64,000 nucleotides of DNA from Desulfamplus sp. (GCA_015232455.1 JADFZQ010000005.1:62001-126000), one strand, 5' to 3'; counted from the stretch's first letter, positions 52,324-63,413 are shown. Notes: a model not told the origin generated them from the letters alone. Program-made: numbers and translations.

Positions 52324-54426
52324 CTAAAATTCAATAAAACTTTTGAGTTTTTTACTACGAGTCGGGTGTCTGAGCTTTCTTAATGCCTTTGCCTCGATTT
52401 GCCTTATTCTCTCACGAGTTACTGTAAAATCTTTTCCAACTTCCTCAAGAGTGTGGTCTGCCTTTTCTCCAATACCAAATCTCATTCTAAGAACTTTCTC
52501 CTCTCTTGGAGTTAAAGTTGCAAGAACCTTTCTTGTCTGTTCAGCGAGGTTTAAATTAATTGCCGCATCAGATGGCAATGAAAACTTCTTATCTTCAATA
52601 AAATCACCAAGATGGCTATCTTCCTCTTCACCAATTGGGGTTTCAAGAGAGATTGGTTCTCTTGCTATCTTTAATACTCTACGCACCTTATCAAGCGATA
52701 TTTCCATCTTTTCAGCAATCTCTTCTGGAGATGGCTCTTTTCCCATCTCTTGAACTAAATAGCGTGATGTTCTAATAAGTTTGTTAATTGTCTCAATCAT
52801 GTGGACTGGGATTCTTATAGTTCTTGCTTGATCCGCGATAGCTCTGGTTATTGCCTGTCTTATCCACCATGTAGCATAGGTACTAAATTTATAACCTCTT
52901 CTATATTCAAACTTATCAACAGCCTTCATTAAACCAATATTGCCCTCTTGAATTAGATCAAGGAATTGAAGCCCTCTGTTAGTATATTTTTTGGCAATAC
53001 TAACTACTAAACGTAAGTTTGCCCGAACAAGCTCGCTTTTGGCATCTTTTGCCTGCATTCTACCTTTATCAATACCTTTAACAATTTTTCTAAGGGAGGT
53101 TACATCTCCCTTTAACATACTTTTCTTTTTTTCAATTTGATCGTTAATAAATGTAAGATCAGAAAAGAGAAGACGTGCACGATCTTCGGTTATATCTGAA
53201 TGTTTTGTTGACCACTCTATAAATCTATTGGGATCGGATAGCTCAATAGACAAATCATCTCTTCTTGATTTAAAAGTTGCGGCACATCTTTTGAGTAGAT
53301 TATCCATGACATCAAACCATTTAATATTATTTCTTATCTCTTTTTCAATATCATCTATAATACTGTTCTCTATACGCCATACCTTAAGAAGCTCGTATAT
53401 CTCTTCGTTATTGCTTTTAATATCATTTTTAAGTTTTCGGATATAGGCAAGATCAAGATCAGGATTGCAAATTTTATCTCTCTTTTCCTGATTTTTTATA
53501 TGAACAGCACGAATATCTGAAAGAGTTTTTAACACTTTTTCACGTTTTTCTGACTCATCTGCAAGAATATCTCCCTCATCAACGTCTCGTAGAAACTGCT
53601 TTAGAGGCATTCGTTTTGACTCAATACGATCTCCGCGTAACAAAAGAGCATTGACAGCAAGTGGGCTTGCCAACATAGATTTAAGAATCTCATGCTCACC
53701 AACCTCAATTTTCTTGGCAATCTCTATTTCACCTTCCCGACTTAACAGTGTAACCATACCCATTTCTCGAAGATACATCTTAACGGGATCAGTTACGGTA
53801 CCAAACTCCATATCATCAGTAGATTTACCACTAAACTGACTACTTCTTTTAATTTTACGTATCTTCTCTTCTTTATCGCTCCATCTATCAATATCAGAGT
53901 CATCACTTGGCATAGATTCATCATCAGACATAATATGTTTTCTCATATCACTTCCATCTCTTTTATACTGCTCATTTAATGGTTTGTATGAATCTTTTAC
54001 ACTTTTATGTTGATCTTTTGATTTATTACGCTCGCTGCCAATTTTCATTTGTTGATTTGTCTGTTGAGTTGCAGATTTACAAGAGTCACGCATAACTTCT
54101 TTATCATTTATAGCTTTATCACTCTGTTCTCTCTCTTTTTGTGCTTGATTTTGTCTCTCTCCCTTAACAGTACGTTCTATAGACTTTTTATTCATATTTT
54201 TTGAATCATCTTTGTCTATATTGTCTATCTCGACAAGTTTAATACCAAGTTCACTAAAACTCATAAGTATATTATCGATCTGATCGGAAGATTTCACATT
54301 ATCAGGAATGATCTCATTAATTGAGGCATAAGAGAGAAATCCCTCTCTTTTTCCTTTTTCAATCAAATCCTCCATTTTTTTTCTTAAAGTCCAATTATCT
54401 TTAGATTCAACCGAGTTTATTGCCAT
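52324..54426 (-). CDS. rpoD: RNA polymerase primary sigma factor RpoD (sigma-70)
   Basis: Housekeeping sigma factor, 700 residues. Region 1.1 at the N-terminus, region 1.2 with [21 protein letters not shown], regions 2.1-2.4 with [36 protein letters not shown] and [20 protein letters not shown], region 3, and region 4.2 with [20 protein letters not shown] are all clear. A highly charged, Lys/Asn/Gln-rich insertion (about 72-205) lies between 1.1 and 1.2, longer than in E. coli. It follows dnaG by 26 nt. rpsU is not in the group. Confidence 0.95.
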   Translation of the reverse strand: MAINSVESKDNWTLRKKMEDLIEKGKREGFLSYASINEIIPDNVKSSDQIDNILMSFSELGIKLVEIDNIDKDDSKNMNKKSIERTVKGERQNQAQKEREQSDKAINDKEVMRDSCKSATQQTNQQMKIGSERNKSKDQHKSVKDSYKPLNEQYKRDGSDMRKHIMSDDESMPSDDSDIDRWSDKEEKIRKIKRSSQFSGKSTDDMEFGTVTDPVKMYLREMGMVTLLSREGEIEIAKKIEVGEHEILKSMLASPLAVNALLLRGDRIESKRMPLKQFLRDVDEGDILADESEKREKVLKTLSDIRAVHIKNQEKRDKICNPDLDLAYIRKLKNDIKSNNEEIYELLKVWRIENSIIDDIEKEIRNNIKWFDVMDNLLKRCAATFKSRRDDLSIELSDPNRFIEWSTKHSDITEDRARLLFSDLTFINDQIEKKKSMLKGDVTSLRKIVKGIDKGRMQAKDAKSELVRANLRLVVSIAKKYTNRGLQFLDLIQEGNIGLMKAVDKFEYRRGYKFSTYATWWIRQAITRAIADQARTIRIPVHMIETINKLIRTSRYLVQEMGKEPSPEEIAEKMEISLDKVRRVLKIAREPISLETPIGEEEDSHLGDFIEDKKFSLPSDAAINLNLAEQTRKVLATLTPREEKVLRMRFGIGEKADHTLEEVGKDFTVTRERIRQIEAKALRKLRHPTRSKKLKSFIEF

Positions 54427-54452
54427 AAAATGCCCCCCAAAGGCTTTAGCTA

Positions 54453-56468
54453 TTATTCATAACCATGTAATTGCCTGATCTCAATCTGTCGCTGCCTGAG
54501 AAGCTCCAAAGTAAGATCCATATCACTATTTTTTTCTTCATTTAACTTCTGTTGCGAGCTTAAATGAGTCCCCTCTTGTAGATCATACCCAAATTTTTTC
54601 TCTTGTGATCTATTTGATTGTGTTCCTCTATTTAGTAACTCAATTTTTCTTATTTCATGGATTAATTTGCTCTCGTCCCTTTTTCTAATATGAATTATCC
54701 TTTTAATTAAAAGGAGAGACTTTTCAATTATATTATTATTTAAATTTTCCATTTCCATCATTGCAAGAGAAGCTACAAGCTCTTTGTCAGCTTCATTCTT
54801 AGCAGAAGCCATAACATCACCCACAAGAGTTGATATATTATTGTAAGAGCCTGTTGAAATATCACATATTATCTTATCATCATAGGTTCCAGTTTTATTT
54901 ACATAAGATGATTTTTCATAAAGAGAATCTGCAACTGTTAATATAAGATTCCCAATCTCTTTTAATTTCGATGAATACAAAAATTTAAGCACATCAGATT
55001 TTTTAATCTGCTCAATTATATCAGGAAATTGGAGCATTATTGATATTAGCTGTTGCTCCCTTGGTATAAATTTCTCTACAGAAGGCGGAGGCAAAAGAGG
55101 TGTAGAATTACTATTAGCAAGAGGTGTTTTATATGATGATGATAAATTAGCTGAATTAACTAAATTTTTTTTAACTTTCTCAAATATCACCTCTTCATCA
55201 ACCCCAATACGGTATGCTACTTCTCTTACATACAAAGAGCGTAGTGTATTGTCTTGTATTGCTAAAAGATAATCTTTTATCTCCTCAAGAATTGCGACTT
55301 TACCTTCAATTGAAAGTCCATGTTTTTTTATAGACATTTCAGTTAAAAATTCAATTGCAGATATAGCTTTTGTTGCAAAATCTTCAAACGCTTTTGAACC
55401 ATATTTGGTTACAAACGAATCTGGATCATCTCCTGTTGGAAGAATAACTATACGCAATGCAATTCCCTCTTTAATAAATAGCTGCACTCCTCTTTTGGAT
55501 GCATTGACACCAGCATCATCAGAGTCAAAAACAAAAAAAATCTTTGATATATAAGGCTTGATAAGGCGAACATGATAAGGCGTTAATGCTGTTCCTAATG
55601 TCGCAACACAATTTTTTATACCGCTTTGATAAAGTGAAAGAAAATCGAAATATCCTTCAACAATATATACTTGTCCTGTCTGACGGCAATACCGCTTTGC
55701 AGCATGAAGACCATATAGAATTTTTCCTTTGCTGTAGAGAGGCGTTTCAGGAGAGTTGAGATACTTAGGCATAGAATCGTCCATGACGCGCCCCCCAAAC
55801 CCTGCTATCTGCATATTTACATCAAATATAGGAAATATAATCCTATTTCTGAAACGGTCATAATACCATTTACTATTATTTTCTTTACCACTCTCTTTTT
55901 TTTGTAAAACAAGACCTGAATTCTCTGCCATGCTTTTAGATAACTTCATTTTTCTGAGCAGAGATACAACACTATCCCATCTATTAGGTGCATAACCTAT
56001 GCCAAATTCATCTATTATCTCTTGCGTAATTAAACGTCTCTCAAGATAACCTCTTGCTAAAGCAGCAGATGGGCTTTTTTTTAGCTCTTCTGAATAATAC
56101 TCTTTGACTTTTGTATTTACTCTAAACAGAGCCTCTTTTAATTGAAGTTTCTGTCTATCCTCAATACTTAGCTCTTCTCTTTCAAAGGCAATTCCATACT
56201 TTGTTGCCAATATATTTGCAGCCTCTGGAAATGAAATACCTTGATGCTTCATCAAAAATGAGAAGACATTTCCACCAGCACTGCATCCAAAACAGTGAAA
56301 TATCTGCTTTTGAGGACTTACGGAAAAAGATGGAGTTTTTTCAGAGTGGAAAGGGCAGAGACCAACATAGTTGCTTCCTGCTTTTTTAAGGGATACAAAA
56401 TCAGAGATAACTTCAATTATATCTGAAACATTAAGTATCTCTGAAATTTTTTCTTCTGGAATAAACAT
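54453..56468 (-). CDS. dnaG: DNA primase DnaG
   Basis: Makes RNA primers at the fork. The N-terminal zinc-binding domain has Cys38, His41, Cys59 and Cys62 ([19 protein letters not shown], then CFGC). The TOPRIM core shows [11 protein letters not shown] and [13 protein letters not shown] (acidic triad area), and the helicase-binding C-terminus runs from about 470. The 671-residue length is above E. coli (581) through Ser/Asn-rich loops near 440-460 and 520-560. It lies directly upstream of rpoD on the same strand. Confidence 0.95.
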   Translation of the reverse strand: MFIPEEKISEILNVSDIIEVISDFVSLKKAGSNYVGLCPFHSEKTPSFSVSPQKQIFHCFGCSAGGNVFSFLMKHQGISFPEAANILATKYGIAFEREELSIEDRQKLQLKEALFRVNTKVKEYYSEELKKSPSAALARGYLERRLITQEIIDEFGIGYAPNRWDSVVSLLRKMKLSKSMAENSGLVLQKKESGKENNSKWYYDRFRNRIIFPIFDVNMQIAGFGGRVMDDSMPKYLNSPETPLYSKGKILYGLHAAKRYCRQTGQVYIVEGYFDFLSLYQSGIKNCVATLGTALTPYHVRLIKPYISKIFFVFDSDDAGVNASKRGVQLFIKEGIALRIVILPTGDDPDSFVTKYGSKAFEDFATKAISAIEFLTEMSIKKHGLSIEGKVAILEEIKDYLLAIQDNTLRSLYVREVAYRIGVDEEVIFEKVKKNLVNSANLSSSYKTPLANSNSTPLLPPPSVEKFIPREQQLISIMLQFPDIIEQIKKSDVLKFLYSSKLKEIGNLILTVADSLYEKSSYVNKTGTYDDKIICDISTGSYNNISTLVGDVMASAKNEADKELVASLAMMEMENLNNNIIEKSLLLIKRIIHIRKRDESKLIHEIRKIELLNRGTQSNRSQEKKFGYDLQEGTHLSSQQKLNEEKNSDMDLTLELLRQRQIEIRQLHGYE

Positions 56469-56556
56469 AAAATTTAAGCCAGCTCCTCAAAACAAAACAG
56501 AAAAATTTTTAAAATTTATAAATTAATTACTGTCAGATGCTTGTCAATGTTGAACT

Positions 56557-57144
56557 TTACAAGACTCCTTTGCTTGAGAGAACTCCTATAATTTGTGCAT
56601 CAATGGAACACGCAATTTTTAATGCCCTGCCAAGAGCTTTAAAAATTGACTCTAAAATATGATGTTCGTTCTCACCATATAAGGCATTGATATGTAAATT
56701 CATTCCAGATTGCACACTAAATGCCCTAAAAAACTCTTTTGCAAGATATGCGTCAAAAGCTCCTGAGGTTCTGATTGTTTGGGGTAGGTTGTATATAAGG
56801 AATGGTCTGTTTGAAAGATCAACATTTACCCTTGAAAAGGCTTCATCCATTGGAACAGCTCCTTCACCATAACGGCTTATTCCCTTTCTATCTCCAAGTG
56901 CAGTTGAAATCAACTGACCCAAAACAAGCCCAATATCTTCAACTGTATGGTGAAAATCTACATCAAGATCACCCTTTGCTGTAAGTTCCAAATCAAAGAA
57001 ACCATGAACAGTAAAAAGGTTTAGCATGTGATCAAAAAATGGAATACCTGTGGATATATTAGCTTTACCACTACCCTCAAGTGTAATTGTTGCCTCAATA
57101 TTTGTCTCTTTTGTTTGTCTTTTTATAACTGCTGTGCGAGCCAT
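56557..57144 (-). CDS. hisB: Imidazoleglycerol-phosphate dehydratase
   Basis: Histidine biosynthesis, single-function HisB of 195 residues (the E. coli enzyme is a bifunctional fusion). Manganese-binding motifs are in FFDHMLNLFTVHGFFDL and DFHHTVEDIGLVLGQ, plus MDEAFSRVNVDLSNRP and ENEHHILESIFKALGRALK. The ATG is 76 codons' distance from any neighbour; hisB stands alone on the minus strand after dnaG, and a palindromic repeat lies in the spacer upstream. Confidence 0.95.
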   Translation of the reverse strand: MARTAVIKRQTKETNIEATITLEGSGKANISTGIPFFDHMLNLFTVHGFFDLELTAKGDLDVDFHHTVEDIGLVLGQLISTALGDRKGISRYGEGAVPMDEAFSRVNVDLSNRPFLIYNLPQTIRTSGAFDAYLAKEFFRAFSVQSGMNLHINALYGENEHHILESIFKALGRALKIACSIDAQIIGVLSSKGVL

Positions 57145-57220
57145 GTAGAATACCCTTGCAAAATATAACTATAAATCATAACATAATTATTACTATTAAC
57201 TGACATCTTGATATTTTATA

Positions 57221-57252
57221 AGATTTGACAACAATTAAAAATTGTCAAACCT
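57221..57252. repeat. TTTGACAA palindromic repeat, copy 4
   Basis: Arms AGATTTGACAA (57221-57231) and TTGTCAAACCT (57242-57252), one mismatch, 10-nt centre. It lies between divergent hisB and the YcaO gene, in a 307-nt spacer where I see nothing else firm. Confidence 0.7.
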
Positions 57253-57451
57253 ATGCCAAAGTTCTTAAAGAGAATAATAACAGCAGCAATACATATTAAT
57301 AGATACCTAAAATAGGTAATTTTAGTGCTGTTTTTTTTATGCAAGCTGTCTTTAATACAGGCAACCAATTACTCTGTCAATTATTTTCTGCTATACAAAA
57401 ATGCTACTCTTAAGCATTAATTTTCTTATATTTAAAGAGGTTACAATAAAA

Positions 57452-59281
57452 ATGACACCATTACTTGTCGATGCTTTTAAACTTATAAATTCTGAACATG
57501 ATAAAATAGTATCCCCTGAGATGACCATAGAGCAGTTCAAAGAGAGAGCAAAAGCTGCTAAACTAAATATTTTAAAAGAGACGCGAAGAATAGATAATAA
57601 CAGGCTTGGTATTCCAGTCTATTATAGTGTCTGTGGGCATGATGCAAGTTGTTTAACTGGAACTAAAAAGCAGATGGGCAAAGGTGTAACTCCAGCACTT
57701 GCTGAAGCAAGTGCTGTCATGGAGCTTGCTGAAAGATTTAGCCTCTACAGCTTTATGGGCAACACTTCAAATTTTGTTACTTCAACTTATGATAAGATAA
57801 AAACATTATGTTCAGAAAAAGGGGGCGAACCAATCCCATTTTCACTTATCTTAAAGTCTGTCCATGATAATATAGAAAATAATATAGGCGGTGAAACCTA
57901 TAATGGTGCTGACAAAAAAGAGAAGATAGATAAAAATAACTTAAATAGAGATATTGAAATAAAAGAAAAAATTTTCTCAATGCTTAGGTTAAAGTGGACC
58001 AAAGCATATAACTATTCAAAAGATCAGGAGATGCTTATTCCGCTTGACTGGTTCTTTATGATAAATGAGTTTAATGGCTCATCTGCTGGCAACTGCAATG
58101 AAGAGGCAATTTGTCAGGGGGGCTGTGAAATTATTGAACGCCATGTCTCTGCATTGATTTGCAGGGATAAAATTCAAGTTCCCTATATTGATCCTGACTC
58201 TGTTACAAACCCTTCCACAGTTGAATTGATAAAGAAATTTAGAGATGCTGGAATCAAATTTTATATTCATGATTTTTCGTTAAATACAGGCATACCTACA
58301 GTTGGTGTGATTGCATGGGATCCATCAACATTTCCAAAATCAAGCGAAATTGTCTGGACAGCAGGCACAGCACCAAGCCCTGATAAAGCCTTAAGTCGTG
58401 CTTTAACAGAGGTAGCTCAACTTGCTGGAGATTTTAATAGTGGCTCTAACTATGTTGCAAGCGGTCTTCCAAAATTTACATCTCTTGAACAGGCATCATG
58501 GTTAATTGAGCCTATTGAAAATGGAATTTCTACAAAAGTAAAAATTACTGATCTACCTGATATTTCTAACCGTAATATTAAAGATGAGATTTCATCAATT
58601 ATAAAGGCAATGAGTAAACTTAATTTTGAGCTTATCGTTGTCAATACAACTGATCCACGACTTTTGATTCCAGCTTGTTATACAGTTGTTCCGGGGGCGT
58701 GTTTTAGAGAGAGAGCAGAAAATAGCAATATTGCCATGTTTGCAGCAAGACATCTTCATAATAATCTATCCTCTGAAAAAGCATTTGAACTTATTGGGAA
58801 GATTGCCAAGATGTTGCCAAATCGATATGAAATTGAATTCTATCTTGGACTCTGCCTTCTTGACATGGAAAACCCTGAACAGGCAATTTCCCATTTTCAA
58901 GCAGCTATGAATTTAAACCCAGCAGATCAAGATATTCCAAGTATCTGCTCTTATACTGGAGTCTGTTTTAAAGAGCTTGGAATTTATGATAAAGCAATTG
59001 AGGTTCTTGAAAAAGGTATTGCTGTAGATAGTGAGAGAGACGACATATATAACTTGATGGGTTTTTGCCACTTTATGCTTAAAAACCACAAAAAATCTAT
59101 TGTCTGTTTTGAAAACGTGATTAAACTTAACCCATCATCAGCAATAGATCACGCAAGTATAGGTTCAAATTACAGAGAACTTGGCGATATTGAAAAGGCA
59201 ATTGCATATTATGAACTTGCTCTTGCTCTTGATCCAACTCTTGATTTTGCACGTCAAAATATTGAAAAATTACAAAAATAA
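57452..59281 (+). CDS. YcaO-domain protein with C-terminal TPR repeats
   Basis: A protein of 609 residues from the ATG at 57452 (AGAGG upstream; the frame opens 17 codons earlier). Residues about 30-415 form a YcaO ATP-binding domain: VTPALAEASAVMELAERFS and EEAICQGGCEIIERHV carry the conserved Glu pairs, and an Asn/Lys-rich insertion lies near 150-185. Several TPR-like units follow, e.g. ALDPTLDFARQNIEKLQK at the end. YcaO enzymes activate amide backbones for cyclodehydration or thioamidation; E. coli YcaO links to RimO-dependent S12 methylthiolation. No TfuA or peptide partner is nearby. Confidence 0.85.
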   Translation: MTPLLVDAFKLINSEHDKIVSPEMTIEQFKERAKAAKLNILKETRRIDNNRLGIPVYYSVCGHDASCLTGTKKQMGKGVTPALAEASAVMELAERFSLYSFMGNTSNFVTSTYDKIKTLCSEKGGEPIPFSLILKSVHDNIENNIGGETYNGADKKEKIDKNNLNRDIEIKEKIFSMLRLKWTKAYNYSKDQEMLIPLDWFFMINEFNGSSAGNCNEEAICQGGCEIIERHVSALICRDKIQVPYIDPDSVTNPSTVELIKKFRDAGIKFYIHDFSLNTGIPTVGVIAWDPSTFPKSSEIVWTAGTAPSPDKALSRALTEVAQLAGDFNSGSNYVASGLPKFTSLEQASWLIEPIENGISTKVKITDLPDISNRNIKDEISSIIKAMSKLNFELIVVNTTDPRLLIPACYTVVPGACFRERAENSNIAMFAARHLHNNLSSEKAFELIGKIAKMLPNRYEIEFYLGLCLLDMENPEQAISHFQAAMNLNPADQDIPSICSYTGVCFKELGIYDKAIEVLEKGIAVDSERDDIYNLMGFCHFMLKNHKKSIVCFENVIKLNPSSAIDHASIGSNYRELGDIEKAIAYYELALALDPTLDFARQNIEKLQK

Positions 59282-59341
59282 ATCATAATGTCTCAGGCTC
59301 AGAAGTTCTAAGTAATGGGAATAGAGCAAAGGAGGTTATAG

Positions 59342-60049
59342 ATGGCTATTTCAATAAATCCATATCAAATTAGCGATTACTGGCGTATTAGAGATAACTC
59401 TGTAACTTCACCTCTACACAACAAAGCCTCAAAAACAGAAAGCGTTCAAGAATCTCAAATCTCTAAATCCCAATCTCCTAAAGAGTTACAAGAAGCCAAT
59501 CAAGGGTCTGAATCATCTCAATCAAAAGATAAAAATAAGAATCAATCTTCTAATCAATATAACGAAGCTGATTTTTCTGATTCAGAGTTAGCATTACTAA
59601 AAGAGCTAAAAAAATCTGATATAGAGGTCAGAACGCATGAGATGGCACATATTGCAGCAGGCGGTCAATACGTTACGTCAGGTGCAAGGTTAGAATACCA
59701 AAAAGGACCTGACGGTGTAAGTTACGCTGTTGCTGGAGAAGTTTCGATTGACACATCTCCAATTGCTGGAGACCCTCAAGCAACAGTTGAAAAAATGCGT
59801 CAAGTTCAAAGAGCGGCTTTAGCACCAGCCTCTCCTTCAAACCAAGATATAAAAGTTGCAGCAAATGCTGGTGCCCTTGCATCAAAAGCAATGTCAGAGA
59901 TGATACTTCTACAATCTAAAGAGCGTATTGAAGCAAATGAAAATAAGGCTTTTGGTTCATTATCTGCTCGTCAAGCTGCTGACAGCTACTCAAAGGTAAA
60001 CTCAATGCCAACTGAACCTCAGGCAAGTCAATTTAAGATTGCTGTTTAG
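59342..60049 (+). CDS. Putative metalloprotease CJM1_0395/SprA-related family
   Basis: A 235-residue protein with an HExxH zinc motif (HEMAHIAAGGQYV) and the family run SGARLEYQKGPDGVSYAVAGE, VSIDTSPIAGDP, VQRAALAPASPSNQD. The N-terminal about 90 residues are Ser/Gln/Asn-rich and probably disordered. The strict active site supports a zinc peptidase, but the substrate is unknown. AAAGGAGG precedes the ATG. It is tandem to the YcaO gene (60 nt apart) on the same strand. Confidence 0.75.
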   Translation: MAISINPYQISDYWRIRDNSVTSPLHNKASKTESVQESQISKSQSPKELQEANQGSESSQSKDKNKNQSSNQYNEADFSDSELALLKELKKSDIEVRTHEMAHIAAGGQYVTSGARLEYQKGPDGVSYAVAGEVSIDTSPIAGDPQATVEKMRQVQRAALAPASPSNQDIKVAANAGALASKAMSEMILLQSKERIEANENKAFGSLSARQAADSYSKVNSMPTEPQASQFKIAV

Positions 60050-60061
60050 ATAATTTTGATA

Positions 60062-60108
60062 TTGCCCTTAACCAGATCAAGAGTGGTAAGGGGCAAGGGG
60101 GCAACCCC
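60062..60108. other. G/C-rich hairpins between metalloprotease and hicB genes
   Basis: An imperfect 13-nt hairpin TTGCCCTTAACCA (60062-60074) with TGGTAAGGGGCAA (60084-60096), followed by GGGG-GCAA-CCCC (60097-60108). GC-rich against its AT-rich surroundings. It may terminate the metalloprotease transcript though no U-tract follows. Confidence 0.4.
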
Positions 60109-60146
60109 GCTGTTGCTGGAAAATTTGAAATACTTAGGAAAATTTT

Positions 60147-60350
60147 ATGAAATTGAAAGTTATAATTCATCCTGCAGAAGAAGGTGGATTTTGGGCAGAA
60201 GTGCCTGCAATTCAAGGTTGTGCAACTCAAGGCAACTCTATGGAAGAGCTTTTAACTAATTTATATGAAGCAGTGGAAGCCTGCCTTTCTGTAGATTTAG
60301 AAGTTTTTAATATTTCTGAGAATGACAAAGTATTGGAGCTTGCGGTTTGA
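60147..60350 (+). CDS. hicB: HicB-like antitoxin, second locus
   Basis: A 67-residue HicB/UPF0150-family protein: LKVIIHPAEEGGFWAEVPAIQGCATQG and EELLTNLYEAVEACLSV (shown in parts). It lacks a separate DNA-binding tail. The stop overlaps the toxin start by four bases (TTGA). Its ATG follows AGGAAAATTTT. Like the first locus, the antitoxin precedes the toxin. Confidence 0.85.
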   Translation: MKLKVIIHPAEEGGFWAEVPAIQGCATQGNSMEELLTNLYEAVEACLSVDLEVFNISENDKVLELAV

Positions 60351-60553
60351 AATCCATTTCAGGAAAAGGATTTGCAAAGATTCTGGAAAGCCGAGGCTGG
60401 AATTTAGTTAGAGTGAACGGCAGTCATCATGTTTATATGAAACAGGGTAATACAATAAGAATTTCATTACCAATTCATGGGAATGAAGACTTGAAAATCG
60501 GCTTACTCAGACATTTTATAAAAATCGCAGAGATTACAGAAAACGATCTTTAG
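60347..60553 (+). CDS. hicA: HicA-like mRNA interferase toxin, second locus
   Basis: A 68-residue HicA family protein with TTG start. SGKGFAKILESRGWNLVRVNGSHHVY holds the catalytic His of GSHH, and the end LKIGLLRHFIKIAEI is typical. The frame overlaps hicB by four bases, so it is translationally coupled. It is quite different in sequence from the HicA at 49653, so the two loci are probably not recent duplicates. Confidence 0.85.
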   Translation: MKSISGKGFAKILESRGWNLVRVNGSHHVYMKQGNTIRISLPIHGNEDLKIGLLRHFIKIAEITENDL

Positions 60554-60629
60554 CCTTCCATTTGGGTAGTGTTCTTGATGTGTTGCTATATCTTTTACAA
60601 CTCTTTAAAATCAATAAGGAAAATTTAAT

Positions 60630-62141
60630 ATGAAAAAATATGTAGGAGCAGTGGATCAAGGCACCACAAGCACAAGGTTTATAATCTTTAACCACGATGG
60701 AAACATTGTCGGAGTTGATCAAAAAGAGCATCGTCAGATATTTGAAAAGCCGGGTTGGGTGGAGCATGATCCAATGGAGGTTTGGGGCAACACAGCAGCA
60801 GTTATTCAAGGAGCTTTGGCAAAATCAGGAATTTCAGGAGATGAGCTTGCTGCAATTGGCGTTACAAACCAAAGAGAGACTGTTCTTGTTTGGGATAAAA
60901 ATACAGGCAGACCTTTTCACAATGCCGTTGTTTGGCAATGCACAAGAACTGACTCAATATGTCAGGAGCTTATAAAAGATGGTGGGCAAGATAGATTTAG
61001 GGCAAAGACTGGGCTTCCAGTAGCTACCTACTTTTCTGGTCCTAAGATAAAATGGATATTGGATAATGTGCCAGCAGCAAAAGAGGCTGTTTTGAAAGGA
61101 GATGCCATGTTTGGAACTATGGACACATGGATAATCTGGAATCTTACTGGCGGCGTGCATGGTGGTTCTCATGTTACTGACGTAACCAATGCAAGCCGAA
61201 CCATGCTCATGGATATTTCAACATTACAGTGGGATAGCGAAATTCTCAAAATACTTGATATTCCAGCCTCAGGGCTTCCTAAAATTACACCATCATCTGA
61301 CAGCAAAACATGGGGAAACTCTAAAACAGACGGTCCTGTTGGTGCAAGAGTTCCTGTATGCGGCAATTTAGGAGATCAACAAGCTGCTCTATTTGGTCAG
61401 ACATGTTTTAAGCAAGGAGAAGCAAAGAATACCTATGGAACAGGCTGCTTTATGTTGCTTAACACAGGCAACCGACCTGTTCAGTCAAAACATGGGCTTT
61501 TAACCACACTTGGATATCAGATTGGGGAACAAAAACCAGTTTATGCACTTGAAGGTTCGGTTGCTATGGCTGGGGCATTGGTGCAGTGGGTAAGAGATAA
61601 TCTTCAGATGATTCGTGAAGCATCTGAAATTGAAACCCTTGCATCAGCAGTAAAAGATAATGGTGATGTTTATTGCGTTCCAGCGTTTTCTGGGCTTTTT
61701 GCCCCTTATTGGCGGTCTGATGCAAGAGGAGTTATTGTCGGTTTAACCCGATATGCCAACAGATACCACATTGCAAGGGCAGTTCTTGAGGCAACTGCAT
61801 ATCAGACAAAAGATATTGTTGATGCTATGAATTTAGATTCTGGGGTTGAGCTTACAAGCCTAAAGGTAGATGGCGGCATGGTTGAAAACAAATTATTGAT
61901 GCAGTTTCAATCTGATATTTTGAATGTGCCTGTTATCCGTCCAAAAGTTGCTGAGACAACTGCACTGGGTGCAGCTTATGCTGCTGGACTTGCTGTTGGT
62001 TTTTGGGCAAGCTGTGATGATCTGAAAGCTAATTGGTCAATACACACAACATGGAAACCAGATATGAATGAAAAGAAGAGATCAAAAGGCTATGCTGGTT
62101 GGAAAAAAGCTGTTGAAAAGACCTTAAATTGGATAGAATAG
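60630..62141 (+). CDS. glpK: Glycerol kinase
   Basis: Phosphorylates glycerol to glycerol 3-phosphate. The FGGY-family pattern is complete over 503 residues: [29 protein letters not shown]-type [35 protein letters not shown] and [20 protein letters not shown] plus [22 protein letters not shown] precedes the ATG. The glpS/glpT-like ATPases follow on the same strand, making a glycerol uptake and use unit. Confidence 0.95.
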   Translation: MKKYVGAVDQGTTSTRFIIFNHDGNIVGVDQKEHRQIFEKPGWVEHDPMEVWGNTAAVIQGALAKSGISGDELAAIGVTNQRETVLVWDKNTGRPFHNAVVWQCTRTDSICQELIKDGGQDRFRAKTGLPVATYFSGPKIKWILDNVPAAKEAVLKGDAMFGTMDTWIIWNLTGGVHGGSHVTDVTNASRTMLMDISTLQWDSEILKILDIPASGLPKITPSSDSKTWGNSKTDGPVGARVPVCGNLGDQQAALFGQTCFKQGEAKNTYGTGCFMLLNTGNRPVQSKHGLLTTLGYQIGEQKPVYALEGSVAMAGALVQWVRDNLQMIREASEIETLASAVKDNGDVYCVPAFSGLFAPYWRSDARGVIVGLTRYANRYHIARAVLEATAYQTKDIVDAMNLDSGVELTSLKVDGGMVENKLLMQFQSDILNVPVIRPKVAETTALGAAYAAGLAVGFWASCDDLKANWSIHTTWKPDMNEKKRSKGYAGWKKAVEKTLNWIE

Positions 62142-62195
62142 CCTTAGCAACAATTAATTCTTAAATCATAGATAAATAATTAGGTTATTTTTATT

Positions 62196-62232
62196 TGAGA
62201 TTTGACGATTTTTTAGAATTTGTCAAATCTCA
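62196..62232. repeat. TTTGAC palindromic repeat, copy 5
   Basis: Arms TGAGATTTGAC (62196-62206) and GTCAAATCTCA (62222-62232) with a 15-nt centre that is itself nearly AT-palindromic. It lies between glpK and the glpS-like gene. Confidence 0.65.
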
Positions 62233-62339
62233 TTTTCATTTTTTAAACCTTGACAATCTCTTAAAATGTGTATTAAGCAAAATCTCACATTAACAATCAG
62301 CTTAAGTAAACTTACGAATAATGTAAAGGGAGAGAATAC

Positions 62340-63413
62340 ATGGGATTATCCCTTAAAAACATGCAAAAAAAAGTGGACGGAGAAGATCATCTAATAGATA
62401 TAAACTTAGACTTTGAATCTGGTTCACGAAACGTCATCCTTGGCAGAACATTATCAGGCAAGACCTCTCTGCTTCGGCTCATGGCTGGTTTAGACAAACC
62501 AACAAAAGGGCAGCTAATGCTCGATGGAAAAGATATAACAGGCATGTCAGTTAGAAAACGAAGCGTTGCTATGGTCTACCAGCAATTTATTAACTACCCA
62601 TCTTTTACAGTTTATGACAATATCGCTTCTCCTCTGAAAGTGAGTAAAATGGATAAGAAAGAGATTGATCGCAGAGTTCAGGAGGCAGCACAAATGCTGC
62701 ACCTTGAGCCAATGTTAGATCGCCTCCCTTCCGAGCTTTCAGGTGGTCAGCAGCAGAGAACAGCAATAGCAAGGGCAATTGTAAGAGATGCAGACCTTCT
62801 TCTTCTTGACGAACCATTGGTAAATTTAGATTATAAATTGCGTGAAGAGCTTCAAATCGAGCTTCAAGAGATATTTAAGAAACGTAAATCAATTGTGGTA
62901 TATACAACAACTGAACCAGCAGAGGCTTTAATGCTTGGAGGTAATATTGTAGTTATGGACCAAGGAAGAGTGCTGCAAACTGGCTCAACACCTGAAGTCT
63001 ATCATCACCCTGCAACCACAAAAATTGCTGAAGTATTCAGCGATCCACCAATAAACTACATAAGCTGCCATGTAAAAAGCGAACAAGTATTACTTGGTGG
63101 CAATGTTGCTTTTCCCTTATCTTATCATCTTAAAAGTTTAACTGATGCTCACTATAAATTAGGTGTCCGCTCTAACCATTTTTATTTGAAGAAAAGGGGA
63201 GAAGATGACATAAAATTGAATGTCAAGGTTGAACTTGCTGAAATCAACGGGTCTGAAACATTTATTCATGCAGATTTTAGTGGAGAAAGAATAGTGATCC
63301 AAGAGGTTGGTATCTATTCTAAAAAAATCGGGTCTGAAATGGAGGTATATGTTAATCCGTCCCATTTTTTTGTATATTCTGATGCAGGTAAACTTGTAAT
63401 AGCCCCATCGTAA
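62340..63413 (+). CDS. glpS: GlpS-like ATP-binding subunit of a glycerol ABC transporter
   Basis: An ABC ATPase of 357 residues with a C-terminal regulatory beta domain (about 240 on). The unusual Walker A GRTLSGKTSLLRLMAGLDKP, Q-loop VYQQFINYPSFTVYDNIA, signature LSGGQQQRTAIARAIV and Walker B DLLLLDEPLVNLD match GlpS of the Rhizobium GlpSTPQV system. The overlap with glpK and the following GlpT-like ATPase support glycerol uptake. Permease and binding-protein genes would lie beyond the window. GGGAGAG precedes the ATG. Confidence 0.8.
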   Translation: MGLSLKNMQKKVDGEDHLIDINLDFESGSRNVILGRTLSGKTSLLRLMAGLDKPTKGQLMLDGKDITGMSVRKRSVAMVYQQFINYPSFTVYDNIASPLKVSKMDKKEIDRRVQEAAQMLHLEPMLDRLPSELSGGQQQRTAIARAIVRDADLLLLDEPLVNLDYKLREELQIELQEIFKKRKSIVVYTTTEPAEALMLGGNIVVMDQGRVLQTGSTPEVYHHPATTKIAEVFSDPPINYISCHVKSEQVLLGGNVAFPLSYHLKSLTDAHYKLGVRSNHFYLKKRGEDDIKLNVKVELAEINGSETFIHADFSGERIVIQEVGIYSKKIGSEMEVYVNPSHFFVYSDAGKLVIAPS

